A stretch of 64,000 nt of DNA from Aphrocallistes beatrix (taxonomy: Eukaryota > Porifera > Hexactinellida > Sceptrulophora > Aphrocallistidae): assembly GCA_963281255.1 (NCBI GenBank), contig OY725490.1:3472001-3536000 (forward strand), given 5' to 3'. The notes under the pieces are model-generated. The model saw only the letters and a program-made list of their open reading frames with translations, did no database searches and was not told where the DNA came from. Each line of letters starts with the position of its first letter. The stretch's first letter is position 1. Made by a program: the position numbers and the translations under genes. Shown one piece after another: positions 9,914 through 21,070 of the stretch.

Positions 9914-10883
9914 AGGGCTGTCCCAAAAGTCCCTTACCGATTTGATATAAAACTACTAATTCAAATAAACATATTATACAAATTCGTCGTCAAAATGTTC
10001 AATATATTCCCCCTTCAACTTTCTGCACCGATCCCATCTCTCTGGCAATTTATCTATGCCTGTGGCGAAGAAATCTGGGGGGTACCTCTGCCCGCTGCAA
10101 GTCTTTAAATTCGCTAAATCTTTTGCCACGCAGCGTTTTTTTCATTTCTCCGAATAGCCAATAATCGCTCGGTGCTAGGTCTGGGCTATAGGGTGGGTGT
10201 GGAAGGCATTCAAAGCCTAAGCGCCGAATAACATCATTTGTTTTACTACTGACATGGGGCCTCGCGTTATCATGTTGCAGAAGAACGCCACGGGTGAGTT
10301 TGCCACGCCTCTCTCGCTTTATCACTTCCCTCAATTCTTCTAGTTCCCTTACGTAGTAGTCGCTATTGATGGTACTTTTCTCAGGAAGCCAGTCAATTGA
10401 CAATATACTCTTTCTACCCCCAAAATACTGTGGCCATACGTTTGCCTGCCGATGGAGCACACTTTACCTTGATAGGGACGGCTTCATGCTTCCTTTTCCA
10501 CTGACTACTTTGGAACTTACTTTCTGGTTCATAGTAATGGAACCACGATTCATCCCCGGTGACTATGCGATCTAAGAAGTCTTTCTCATTACGCCATGAT
10601 TTAAGTAAATCACGACTACATTTCACTCTCTCCCACTTTTGTTCTTCTGATAAAAGTTTCGGCACCCATCTTGCCACAACCCTTGTCATTTCTAGTTCAT
10701 CCCTGATAATCCTATGAATGGTTGATTTGGGAACCCAGTCCTCCTCTCTAATTGCCTGACAGTAGCACGTCTATCCTCATCCAGTACTCTCTCTATCGAC
10801 TCAATGTTAGTGCGGATGCTTGATGATTTTGGGCGGCCTGTACGGAGATCGTCCTCAACAGTGTCACAGCCATCTTCAAATCA
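9910..10883 (-). pseudogene. mariner (DD34D) transposase fossil, 5' end missing
   Basis: The minus strand encodes a mariner transposase in two frames: TGDESWFHYYEPESK (about 10550), HDNARPHV (about 10265) and HPPYSPDLAPSDYWLF (about 10150-10200). Thirty-four residues separate the aspartates of HDN and PSD, the DD34D signature. Upstream, DGCDTVEDDLRTGRP and RRATVRQLE are readable, with a frameshift near 10740. The helix-turn-helix N-terminus is absent because the element runs straight into a Helitron tip at 10884-10910. The remaining inverted repeat begins AAGGGCTGTCCCAAAAGTCC near 9913. A frameshift near 10440 also separates the two main parts. It cannot be active. Confidence 0.85.
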
Positions 10884-10910
10884 ACATTAATCGAGTTTTA
10901 ATAGTAAGGA
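10884..10910 (-). repeat. Helitron 5' end (minus strand)
   Basis: Read on the minus strand it is TCCTTACTATTAAAACTCG followed by ATTAATGT, preceded by A (complement of 10911). This is the same tip as at 16010, 25064, 33281, 59713 and 60305. The mariner fossil begins immediately after the tip. Confidence 0.8.
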
Positions 10911-10911
10911 T

Positions 10912-12887
10912 GACTCACTATGGTTTACCAATTGAAAAAGACTACGTAGATTGTGTGCATTTAATTTATCTCTTGATTCTTCCTTTATCCTATATTATAC
11001 AAGACAAAGTACTACACTATAGACATGATTTCGGTTAATCCACCGTTACCGAAATTTCGGTCGTTCAGTAGCATATGTCATTTAGGAATTTGAGGGTCCT
11101 GTTTTACCAGTGAAAGCCAGCCAAATTACAAATTTCATTTTGACAATTCAGAATTGATATTCCGACTTTCTATAATCAATCTATCCTTCAATTTAGAGGA
11201 GTTTTATTTGATGTGTATTTTAAATGAAATCTCACGTTCTACAACGTTTTTCGTTCTAAAGAGAGAAGGCCAATGTACGAAGATACCCAAGAAAGAAAAT
11301 TCTGTCGGACAATGTAGAAATATGGAGATCTTATTCCAAGACTAAATGTAGGAGAACAAAATTCTGGTGATTAATTGAACTATGCTACAATGGTAAGTAC
11401 ATTGTAAAATAATATATTTGCTCTTTATCCATGTTTCCTCGAAATTGTATTATTTGACGAAGATTCAGGAATTTTAGTGGGGTTGAAAGGCATCTGCCCC
11501 CCACCCTCTCAGCTTTTTCTACTAGATTCTGATTGCTGGGTGGGCTTATTGCTTATCAGGACCCTTACCTTCGTACCTAAGCTGACCAATTCTGAGTAGT
11601 CACTCGCTAAATCAGGATGAGCATATGCTTGTCATGCCTCACAGTGGCACGAAACCTCATTTTGGTGGCATTGACACTTTTTGTTGATGATAGGGTATAA
11701 AAAAGTATTATTGACCTATAGGTTATCGAACCTATTAATTCGATTGAGATGTTCAGAAATTTTGTAAGGCTTCAGATTCGCAAAGTATGACGTCATCGCA
11801 TTTATGCTACAATTTACAAAATATTTGTAAATTACAATATATCCAAGATAATGAGGTGTTTAATCATCTTCTGGCAAGATAAGTGAATTTACAAATCACT
11901 AATGTCTTCAATTAAACACGCTAGCGTCTGGGATTGATTTTTTATCCTTAATTAAATAAGAGGAGTGGGTCATTCTGACACAGCAATCGGGTAAAACATC
12001 CTTAATGTAATCTTCAAGGATGTACTTGTGAGATAAAATTTCTCTATATCGACGGAATAACTTACTACTCACTTTAAGACCTTCTTCCGATAATCGTTCT
12101 AACTCTAATCCATTATTGAATCTTGAGATTATTTATGTCTGGTGTGTGTGCTAGTCTTATAATTTCCAATTGCTAATCAACCATAAAATAAAATTTGGAC
12201 AATTTTCAACCTATTTTTGAAGGATTCAACGGCGGTCGATTAGAAAAAACATTCAAATGGTTATTAGGGTAAAGTTGGGTAGAGCTGGAAATCATTTTAT
12301 TTATTCGAGATCGACTACTCAACAATAAAATATCCAAGTTTCAACTCGCAGCCCATAATCATGCCTTGACTCAATTTTCGTTGAATAAGAATTTGAATTC
12401 AAAACTCAGCTTTTGAACACAAATAATTTCTAATTTTATCTATTGTAGTTACCTGACTTTGGAATGCCAAAATTAAAGAACAAAACTGTCTAAAGCAAAT
12501 AGTTTTGATGAATTTCTGGGTTCTCATATTATTAGAATATGGTAAACAGCTTTTTAGACAAATTGAAGAGTATGAAATTTCATGCTAAAGCAACCCATCG
12601 TGCCATTGTGGCATTCCTAAGCTGGTCCGGAAGGTCCAGTTTGGTTTACAAGTAGATAGATAAATTGAGAAGGGTAAAAAAGGTGTCACATTTTGGCCCA
12701 GGAGAATTTCTGTTTTACCGGATGGAAGCAGGCGTCACCCATTTAAATAGGGAGAGCTGTCCGGGAGGACAACTTTCAGGGTTGGCTGTTTCTGAGCTAC
12801 TTTTCTGAATTTATGTATCAACTGTGTCGAGGACAGAAAGTTAGCTATAAACAACCCTACCCTCCTCCGCTGCCACTGAAGGGAGAC
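10912..12887. other. Non-coding, nothing recognised
   Basis: No supported reading frame, terminal repeat or array was recognised over about 2 kb. Base composition is AT-rich with a few GC-richer patches (11480-11530 and 12700-12880). Confidence 0.45.
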
Positions 12888-14099
12888 CAGGGGCCTCATT
12901 CAGTAAAGTTCTAAACTGAAATTCTTAGAATTTTTCTTAGAATCTAGCGAATTCTTAGAATTTTTCTTAGAATTTAGTGAATTCTTAGAATTTTTCTTAA
13001 ATCTAAGAATTATTCTTAGAATTATTTTAGGTGGTACAGTACACCCTCGCTAATCCGAACACTTCATTCTTTCAATCCGAACACCCGAAATATAATATTT
13101 TTCGCCTCTATGCTTTAAATCAACGTTTATAATATTATATATTTCAATAAGATTGAGAAACCTCATTAAAGAAGTAATTATAACAAAATATTATCCTAAT
13201 ATTCTAACAATTCAAATTTTTTATAGTTAATACCCCATTGAATTAGTGTTATTTCACTAATCGGAACAAATTCACTAATCCGAACGATTTTTTAGATCAT
13301 TGGCACAGAGCTGTTCGGATTAGCGAGGGTGTACTGTATTCACTAAAGTTCTAAACTGAAATTCTTAGAATTTTTCTTAGAATTTAGTGAATTCTTAGAA
13401 TTTTTCTTAGAATTTAGCGGATTCTTAGAATTTTTCTTAAATCTAAGAATTATTCTTAGAATTATTTTAAGTGGTATTCACTAAAGTTCTAAAGTCAAAT
13501 TCTTAGAATTTTTCTTAGAATTTGCCAAATTCTTAGAAAATCCTTGAATTCTAAGAAAAATTCTTAGAATGCATACGAATTCTAAGAGAATTTTTAAGTG
13601 AGGTAGGAGGTTGACTTAAATTCATTCTAAATCGTTGAAGTTCGATTTTTAAAAATATTAGCTAATTAATGATGAATAGAATGGGTGTCTCTTAAGGTAT
13701 AGTTTACATTGTTGGATACCGTTAGTTTCAGTAAAAAAGACATTGACTTTACTTTATGAAATGGTTAGGTGCAACGTCGTAACATCTACGCCCTCCAGCT
13801 ATCCCCAATGTTGAAATTTGTAAAGGATTTTATTATATTAGCATCAACTTTAATGAATGTTTCAAGAAAATTTCTAAGATAGTATTCTATAAGAATTCTA
13901 AGAAAAAATGCGATTCGAAGAATTATTCTAAGAATTGATCAAATTCTAAGAATAATTCTTAGAATCCGTAAAGAATTTGATGCCACATAATTCTTTATGA
14001 ATTCTAAGAATTTTAAAGCAATTCTAAGAAATATTCTTAGAATTGCACTTAGAATTAAATTAAGAAAAATTCTAAGAACTTTAGTGAATGAGGCCCCTG
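12888..14099. mobile_element. Foldback element, tip CAGGGGCCTCATTCA, arms of TTCTTAGAA repeats
   Basis: The ends CAGGGGCCTCATTCAGTAAA and, inverted, TTTAGTGAATGAGGCCCCTG define a 1.2-kb element. The left arm is about three tandem units, each starting ATTCA(C/G)TAAAGTTCTAAA and filled with AATTCTTAGAATTTTTCTT phrases. The right arm repeats the same phrases inverted. It has no coding capacity and no clear target duplication. It holds a 300-bp pogo-like element at 13037-13336. Confidence 0.8.
13037..13336. mobile_element. 300-bp pogo-like miniature element nested in the foldback
   Basis: It runs from CAGTACACCCTCGCTAATCC to GGATTAGCGAGGGTGTACTG, TA-flanked (13035-13036, 13337-13338). Removing it and one TA gives GGTGGTATTCACTAAAG. 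The tandem unit at about 13470 (AAGTGGTATTCACTAAAG) shows that uninterrupted sequence, so the insertion site is confirmed within the window. Confidence 0.88.
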
Positions 14100-14570
14100 C
14101 TTAATTTTAGGGCATCAAAATGTTTATGAATAAATCCACTTTAGTACTATTTGTATTGAAATATTTGAATAGTTTGTCCTGAGTGCATTCGCATGTACGT
14201 ACATGTGTTCCTATACCCAAATAACAATATTCATGGGCTGGAAACAGAAAATTTCCTGAGCTATTAAATATGCTCATTCGCGCGCGGATTTGAACTATTT
14301 GCACACAGATGCAGGTAGATTCGCGTTCGGAAATAAACATTATATTAATGAACAATTGTTAGAATTGTTAGAGTTAGTGTTTCTCAAGTGTAAATTTGTA
14401 AGGGCCAGAAAGATAGTTCCTTTCATAAAAGATGTTCCAAAAGTGTAAGGATAGTCAACCTTAGTAAGGTCGACTATTGGAGTGATATCATATTTTGATA
14501 GGTCGTGTTTTGTTTCTTTCAGAATGAATGGGAGAGCGAAAGTGAGCATTTTCGAGAGTAATATGTAATA
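14100..14570. other. Non-coding, nothing recognised
   Basis: Short open frames exist on the minus strand, but none resembles a known protein or shows a convincing start. No repeat was recognised. Confidence 0.4.
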
Positions 14571-14882
14571 GAAAGGTGTGAAAAGGGGCATTTTATGTTC
14601 GAAATAGTGTCCATTTGAATCTGAAAGTGGCATTTTAATTTCGTGACGGGGTGATTGAGTGGCATTTAGTAGAATTCTAGAAATTCCATTCTAACAAGTG
14701 CAGAACTCTAAAAATCTCATTATAACAAGTGCAGAATTCGCTAAAAACCATTCTGACAAAGTCAGAACTCAATAAAAACTATTCTGACAAAGTCATAACT
14801 CGATAAAAACCATTCTGACTAATGCCAGTGATGGAAATTCTGACAAATGACAAACCCCTTCAAGATTCTGACAAATGCAGGT
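14571..14882 (+). repeat. Shared core plus tandem array of a CATTCTGACAAA phrase
   Basis: Bases 14571-14641 match cores at 32207-32279 and (inverted) 51847-51899: a GTTCGAAATAGTGTCCA block, then GAAAGTGGCATTTTAAT. From about 14665 to 14882, five or six degenerate units of 35-42 bp follow (AACTCGATAAAAACCATTCT, GACAAAGTCAG). No inverted partner array was found on the left, so this copy seems to be half an element. Confidence 0.7.
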
Positions 14883-16009
14883 TTTACTCACTAATATAAA
14901 CTGATGGAATCAGCTTTCTGATATATCGAAAGTGTAAATAACTAAATGAATACTGTGAAATAAATGAATTATTTTAACAACCAATTCCGCTTATAACGAG
15001 AGAGATATTTATAATCGTAGAAAGCAAAGGACATAAAATATACGAAAAATATTGAGATTAATCTATTAACTATATTTCAAATGAGTATTATTTTATACGT
15101 TTAAGAGGAGATGTGTGGAAGCAATATATCAATAATTCATCATTCGACTCCAATTTCTTTGTAATTGTCTCTATTATACTTATGGTTAGGTAGGGAGAAT
15201 TCATCATTCTAATCACCGGTTCATAATCTTCCGAATTCTGTATATAGAGTGCTGATTTTTTTGAATTGTTCATATTCGTACTAAACCTCTGCCATGACAT
15301 TTCGGATTCTAATGCATGATCATACTCCCGACAGAAATATCCGTATCCAACATTGCAGATAGACCATTATATCTGCTTCTGAAGAATACATTGTATTATT
15401 GTGTTGAAAGGCTGATTCATTCCGCATATGGAAATATCCTCTAATTTTAGCTTGACCCTGCGAGACCATGTAACGACATTGTCATTACATAATTGATTTT
15501 TATTGAGTTTAATTCACTTCCAGTAATCTTTTTGGGTATACATCTAAAATAGCAATTTCCTTCTCCAACTATTTTCACGTCTGTTAGGGCTGATATTTTG
15601 CTAGAGCTTTTCCCCTTAAAATATGATGCTACTCAATTGATTCAGAAAACTCTGAGGTTGTGTTAACACTTCTCGACACTTCTCTTTGCCACTCAACAGT
15701 AATCGGTAATATTACTGCATCTTCATGAAGAAAAAATGCAATTTCTGTGTTCAAGTCATCTCCATTTTCGGAACCAAGAAGGAATAATGCAAATGTTGAG
15801 CCTGGATAAATATGTGTATAAATATAATAAAGTACATCCTCGATCATCTAAATCTTGATTATCCAATTTTCGAACACATATCTTATTTATGTGATGACAA
15901 AAATGAAAATAATTTTGTTATATTCTGCGTAGATCCAAACCTTGTGGCTTTTTAAACAACTAATGTGTTCGGATAAGAGAGAATTATTAAATATCAACTA
16001 AAACGACTA
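14883..16009. other. Non-coding, nothing firmly recognised
   Basis: A 72-codon minus-strand frame at 15629-15847 is the longest; it resembles nothing I know and is probably chance. AT-rich throughout. Confidence 0.4.
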
Positions 16010-16080
16010 TCCTTACTATTAAAACTCGATTAATGTTTGTGTATGTGTGTATATATGTATATATATGTATATATCTATAT

Positions 16081-16753
16081 TAGGGTGCTCCAAAAAATTC
16101 GAAAGTTGAAATATTTAGATGCACACTCTTCGAATAGTTGACACAAGTATACACTATAAAATTTTCAAGCAATTAGGAGATGTTTTAGTGGTCGCGCAAA
16201 GTAGGCTCCTCCTGGTGCAGATTTATAATGGGACATGTCCGGTTTGAGGCTTAAAGTTGTAAAAGACGTACTTCTGATTTTCAAATATACTAGTAACTGT
16301 ATTTTTGTGATATTTGGGGGTGGTTTTATATCAGCTAATAATACACTTTAATGACCTAAAAGCTACCGGTTCGGAGATATTGGTGAAAACATTTGCGACC
16401 CTTAATAATTTCAATGACGAAGACTGATCACAACTGTTTTCACCAATATCTCCGAACCGGTAGCTTTTAAGTGATTAAAATGTATTATTAGCTGATATAA
16501 AACCACCCCCAAATATCACAAAAAATACAGTTACTTGTATATTTGAATATCAGAAGTACGTCTTTTACAACTTTAAGCCCAAACCGGACATATCCTATTA
16601 TAAATCTGCGCCAGGAGGAGCCTACTTTGCGCGACCACTAAATCATCTCCTAATTGCCTGAAAATTTTACCGTGCATACTTGGTGATCATTGTCAACTAT
16701 TCGAAGAGTGTGCATCTAAATATTTCAACTTTCGAATTTTTTGGAGCACCCTA
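16081..16753. mobile_element. 673-bp hAT foldback with perfect 8-bp target duplication
   Basis: Nearly the whole element is one hairpin. It begins TAGGGTGCTCCAAAAAATTC and ends with the inverse GGAGCACCCTA. The arms stay complementary to a short centre (about 16390-16430) around ACCGGTTCGGAGATATTGG. ATCTATAT flanks both ends (16073-16080 and 16754-16761), the 8-bp hAT-type duplication, inside the Helitron TA tract. Confidence 0.88.
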
Positions 16754-16787
16754 ATCTATATATATATCTGTAACGTTTTTCGCATAG

Positions 16788-17576
16788 AACTGAGAAGTGA
16801 ATGTGTTAATACTAAAAATTTGGAATTTTTTCATGGGATGTTCTTACATTCCAGTGTTGCTATGGAAACGTGTTTCGGTCAGTTGGGGCTATATCTTGAA
16901 AATAGCGATAGCTAGACATTCAAATTTAATCCCATTTGATAGCAAATAGGCTACTTCCTATTAAGCTATAATACAATTTCTATGTCTAAATTCAATGGTT
17001 TACGAGATATTCGACAAATTACCAAATGTGACCAATATGATAAATTGTCTAATAACTCTAATAAAAAATTATTGAATTAAGACATAGAAATTGTATTATA
17101 GCTTAATAGGAAGTAGCCTATTTGCTATCAAATGGGATTAAATTTGAATGTCTAGCTATCGCTGTTTTCAAGATATAGCCCCAACTGACCAAAACACGTT
17201 TCCATAGCAACACTGGAATGTAAGAACATTCCATGAAAAAATTCCAAATTTTTAGTGTTAACACATTCACTTCTCAGTTCTATGCGAAAAACTTTATAAT
17301 AAAAACACTTAGAAGTGCCCTTAAACGACCTCTGAAAATCACTAAATTTGACCCAAATATCGCCTGTGGCGCAATCATTTGATGACTAATCTAAATTTTC
17401 ACAACGGATATGGGTGCTTTGATACCATATTTATATATGCTGGTAATACATTCCTAATCTCTATTGTGCTTTGTTAATGATTTAAGGCAGCTCATGCATT
17501 TCTTCAACCATCTTCTACTGCATCCCTAGTGCCAAATTCGCAAGTTACTCTGAGGCCTTATTATAGTAGGCTATGG
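16788..17576. mobile_element. Foldback family C, copy 1 (left outer arm missing)
   Basis: Bases match the complete copy at 48400-49469 from its GCATAGAACTGAGAAGTG block through the centre and the full right arm ending GTAGGCTATG. The outer left arm is absent, and the Helitron body that should adjoin is also shortened, so a deletion crossed the junction. It carries the shared box GGAATGTAAGAACATTCC. Confidence 0.8.
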
Positions 17577-17719
17577 ACAGACGTATTTAGAGATGTTATC
17601 TCCTTTATAATTAACCAATTTGACCTCAGGCGACCGAAGGGCGCCTCCGGCGGACACAAAGTGTCCGCCAGCCCCGCAGCGCAAGCAAGCGAAGCGCGCT
17701 TGTAACAACTAAAACTCAA

Positions 17720-18046
17720 TTATAATAGAAACATATACCTCCCAATGTCGCCAAAACTTTCATTGAATAATTTACAAGGAATATATTTGTAGTTAATTTC
17801 TTCGTTATTCTGACTTACTTTCATCCTTTTAACACCAGTTTTAATATTTGTATTTGTACGTTTTCTTTTCTCGTTGTAATACCCTTCTTCCACACATTCA
17901 TCATTAATTGTTTTATCTCGGGAGTAATGAGGTTTAGTGAGGAATATATGAAACTTTGATCCAGATCCAGATTTACTATCATTTGTCAGAATGTGGCTAT
18001 CAGTGATTTTTGATGCAACAAAGGGCCTTTTATAGTTGGGTTGCAA
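17720..18046 (-). CDS. Unidentified 108-codon open frame
   Basis: The frame is basic and Asn/Lys-rich (NEKRKRTNTNIKTGVKRMK) with no membrane segment or recognisable domain. It lies between a Helitron 3' end and a hAT-like terminus (GGGTTTCCAATCCCGGGAT at about 18050). It could be the N-terminal piece of a transposase or an exon of a host gene. I do not recognise it. Confidence 0.2.
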   Translation of the reverse strand: MQPNYKRPFVASKITDSHILTNDSKSGSGSKFHIFLTKPHYSRDKTINDECVEEGYYNEKRKRTNTNIKTGVKRMKVSQNNEEINYKYIPCKLFNESFGDIGRYMFLL

Positions 18047-18139
18047 CTAGGGTTTCCAATCCCGGGATTATCGGGACTGACTATTGTAACACATTTGTAA
18101 TGAATATATTTTAACGATGATGATTATAATATGCTGATC

Positions 18140-19300
18140 TAATAATACTGAAGAGAACAAAAAGAAAATTTAAGGTAAAATGAATGATTAATCTGTTTGG
18201 ATTTTTTCAAATTGTTCCTTATGAAACAGAGAACATCCAGCGTGTCATCATTAAGTCTGCTTCATAATTTATTGCAGAGATATGCACATGATGAAAACGT
18301 ACGTTCTGCTTCAACAGAAGTTGCAGGGATTGTCAGCATCATTTGATACACCTTGTTTAAGTAGTACCCTCTTTTTCCTGTTTGCTCTGCAACAGTAATT
18401 TCATATTTTAACTTAGTTGGTAAACTTGATACAAGTTCACCAAGTGAAAGAGAATTTTGAGGAATTTGCATCGATGCGTCTATTGCTAGTTGCAATTGGA
18501 GGAATATCTTCTGGTTCTGGATCCACAGTAACTTCTGATAATTGTGATTCTGTCGTACCATCTTCACTAACTGGAAATTCCTCATCTCGCCGTATTCTGG
18601 CTAGTATATTAGCACAAAATATTCTTACATTTGACTTCTTTTCGAGTTTTGCACATGGGTTGTGGAGATATTGAAGTATTACTGAAGCATCAGTGTAACG
18701 CTCTTGAACAATTCGTTGGTTAATAGATTCCAGTATTTGTTTATGAAAATGCGATTTGGATTTGTGAATATCGTCAAGTAGAAATTTTGTGGTGCTTCAG
18801 CTGTAATTAAATTTGTATCACGCCGGCATAGAGCTCCTACAGCCATCTTAATAGGGTTCAATGCGTCTACTATAGAAGATATCAGCGCAAATTCCTCATC
18901 AGTAAAATATATACCTTGATTAAGATCTGACAATGCTTTTTGTGTGGGTCCCTTAATCTGTAATATTCTTTCAGCATGTTGACAAGTGAACTCCAACAAG
19001 TCTTACAATCCAATATCATATTGAGTCCATTTGGATATTTTTCTCTGACATACTTTTGCAAAGTTTCATTCTTAACAGGCGAACGTTTAAATATTTTCAC
19101 AACTCTTCGTACTTTGTTCACTGTATCAATAATATTACATTTAATGGTAGAGCATTTCCAGTGTCTGCTGGTCCTGAAATATCTAATCCATCAGAAAAAT
19201 CATCATCACTTCATTATCTAATGTTGTCGTATTATCTTCATCATCAGTTCCACTGCCATCACTAAATTTTTCAATTTCCTCATTATTCTTGATAATTCAC
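18140..19300 (-). pseudogene. hAT transposase fossil with hATC dimerisation domain
   Basis: The minus strand carries, in order, an acidic linker (EEIEKFSDGSGTDDEDN, about 19280), CKTCWSSLVNMLKEYYRL (about 19020), FALISSIVDALNPIKMAVGAL (about 18870), LHNPCAKLEKKS (about 18650) and the C-terminal dimer motif LTIPATSVEAERTFSSCAYL (18270-18330). After one in-frame stop comes SRLNDDTLDVLCFIRNN. This order is the classic hAT transposase C-terminal half. Several frameshifts and at least one stop make it inactive. The N-terminal zinc finger is not visible. A hAT-like tip (GGGTTCTTAAACCTTTTGACC inverted) ends near 19354 but may belong to another element. Confidence 0.8.
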
Positions 19301-19434
19301 AGATTGGCCAAGTGGGGTATAGGGTCAAAAGGTTTAAGAACCCCTGATATAAATGAACCTTTTTAATACCTTAATTTCCTTTTTGTTTGGAGGGTGTAAT
19401 TTTGAATTTAAAACTGGTAATGTTACAATTTAGC

Positions 19435-19632
19435 CTAATCTGTTAGAATTTGAAACTTTCTCCCTAGCGAGTAATGCCGAAGCCGTTCGAGTGCTTCCAC
19501 AATAGCAAGACATTCTTGCTCGACAACATTATAATTCTTTTCATCAATCTTCAAAGAACGAGAATAATAAGCAGCAGCATTCCCATTCTCCTCCAGTACT
19601 GCACCTAAACCTTGAGAATTGGTGCAAAGCAA
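19435..19632 (-). pseudogene. Ty3/gypsy RNase H fragment
   Basis: About 65 codons show QGLGAVLEENG, AAYYSRSLK and VEQECLAIVEALERLRHY, the RNase H segment that follows reverse transcriptase in Ty3/gypsy elements. Neither the reverse transcriptase core nor integrase adjoins it. It is a short isolated scrap. Confidence 0.8.
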
Positions 19633-19763
19633 GGGATTATTCTAGGAGCGCGAGACGCTCCTTTGAGCATATGATTTTAAGCCTCAAAGTGTTTAGGAGT
19701 GTTAAAATCTAGAATAATACACCCAAAATACCCTATACTATAATGTTATTTATCGGTTTAGGC

Positions 19764-21070
19764 CAGTGGTTCCACACTTTTTTTCTAACTCCCCCTTTTA
19801 TAGTACCATTTTTTGTATTCCCCCCTTTTCCAAATTTGTAATTTGAAATATAGATACTGATACTTTAATCATGTAAAAGTGGCAGAACATATGTGAACTA
19901 TTACATTAGCATTTCCTTATTGTCTTTAAGTGTGGTTATGAATTTTTTTATGTTTGGTTGCAATAATATGTCCAATACGAGGGGAAGTGGAACTAAGTGC
20001 AGCCCTGATATCTGGTTCTACATCTAACCGATTTCTATGTTTGTTTTGATGATACTTATTTGGCTAAATTGGAAACGCCAGTAAAACTTTAACCGGTCTA
20101 CTGACATTTGACTAAATTCGATATTTAGAGTGGAATTAGCACGAAGTGAAATAAACTCGTCTTTTATGTTGAAATCATCATCTGAAATGAGATCAAGAGT
20201 TGTTTGATCAAATAGAAATTTAACCCACTGCTTGCCTTTATACATCACCATGCCATCTTCAAAGAATTGTTCGAGATAGTTCAACAAGATGTTGATATGT
20301 TCGATAATAACAGACTAAAAAGTACACTCAATGGATTATGCGTCGATGAAGTTTTTAAGATTGTGAAATGCTCCAGTTGAGTGTGCGGATGCTGCACTGT
20401 ATTGTATATTGGTTGTTGCACCGCCAGATTGATTCCTCTTTTATCAATGGGTGGCTGCATCTACCGTTGTCGCAAGCTTGGGTGCGTTCTGCACCGCAGT
20501 TTTTGGGGCTCGCGCTGCAGTAATCGTGATTATGCGCATTCTGCGCAGTGCGATATTGGGAATGGGCGTGATGGGAAGCGATCGATCTGAATTCCTTAGT
20601 CTGGTATGGGGATAGCTGATTCATCGTTGGTCTTGTATCTGAAAATTGGTTTTCTGATAAAGCACAAAGTTTCACACGTGCTTCAAACAACTGTATCTCT
20701 GCCTTGAAGTGAGGCATTGACAGCACACAAAGCAGAAAACATGTCAGCAAGATAAGCCACCCTGGCTAAAAAGTGCTTTTCTAAAAAGTATTCTGTCAAG
20801 AGATGATTTTTAGAGAGAAGAAATCAGTAATTACAGCTCTCAATTCGAACACGCGTTGAACTGCTTTTCGAGACAACCATCTGACTGCAGTAAAAGATAA
20901 GAGAGTCTCATAGCTAGTCTCTTGAACCTCACACAGTTCAGTAAATAGGCGAGAATTCGTTGCACTCGATTTGATGGCGTTGATTTCTTCTACGATATGA
21001 TTGAAAGTGGTTGCGAGTTCACCAGGAATTGCCTTACTACTTCATCCCTAGTACACAATTTTGAGTCTAC
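19764..21070 (-). pseudogene. ZBED5-like hAT transposase fossil (C-terminal half)
   Basis: Reading the minus strand from about 21030: ATTFNHIVEEINAIKS, SFTAVRWLSRKAVQRVFELR, ARVAYLADMFSAL, WVKFLFDQTTLD and finally RNRLDVEPDIRAALSS, with a stop near 19926. These blocks and their order match the ZBED5/FAM200-like hAT lineage (its WLSRGKV and NRLDVEPDLR motifs). About 200 bp around 20380-20640 do not belong to that gene and contain the YTIQCSI peptide. Downstream, CAGTGGTTCCACACTTTTTT (19764 onward) looks like the element's own terminus. The N-terminal half was not found here. Confidence 0.75.
20384..20525 (-). other. Peptide segment CDNGRC...YTIQCSIRTLN shared with 44850-44993
   Basis: The translation has CDNGRCSHP, ESIW and NNQYTIQCSIRTLN. 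The segment at 44850-44993 reads CDKGTCKHP, PSIW and NESYTIQCSIHTLN in the same order and spacing, about 22 of 35 residues alike. Both lie beside ZBED5-like hAT fragments on the same strand. I do not recognise a domain. Confidence 0.45.

Larger units (their letters stand above)
16010..17702 (+). mobile_element. Non-autonomous Helitron, copy 1 (carries two foldbacks)
   Basis: The 5' tip TCCTTACTATTAAAACTCG follows A16009, and the 3' end GAAGCGCGCTTG is followed by T17703, fitting Helitron insertion between A and T. The 3' region holds GGCGGACACAAAGTGTCCGC, a 9-bp-stem hairpin, and a GCAAGCAAGCGAAGCGCGC segment. Its 3' 130 bp match copies 25064-25607 and 59758-60305. The phrase CTGTAACG follows the TA tract as in copy 2. 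The interior is replaced by a hAT foldback (16081-16753) and part of a larger foldback (about 16790-17576). No Rep/helicase is encoded. Confidence 0.75.

Noticed and set aside
10366-11038. Plus-strand frames over the mariner fossil
   Set aside because: Antisense to the DD34D transposase; no family resemblance of their own.
14665-14882. CRISPR-like array
   Set aside because: Units are degenerate, adjoin without unique spacers, and the genome is eukaryotic. It is a transposon-terminus array.
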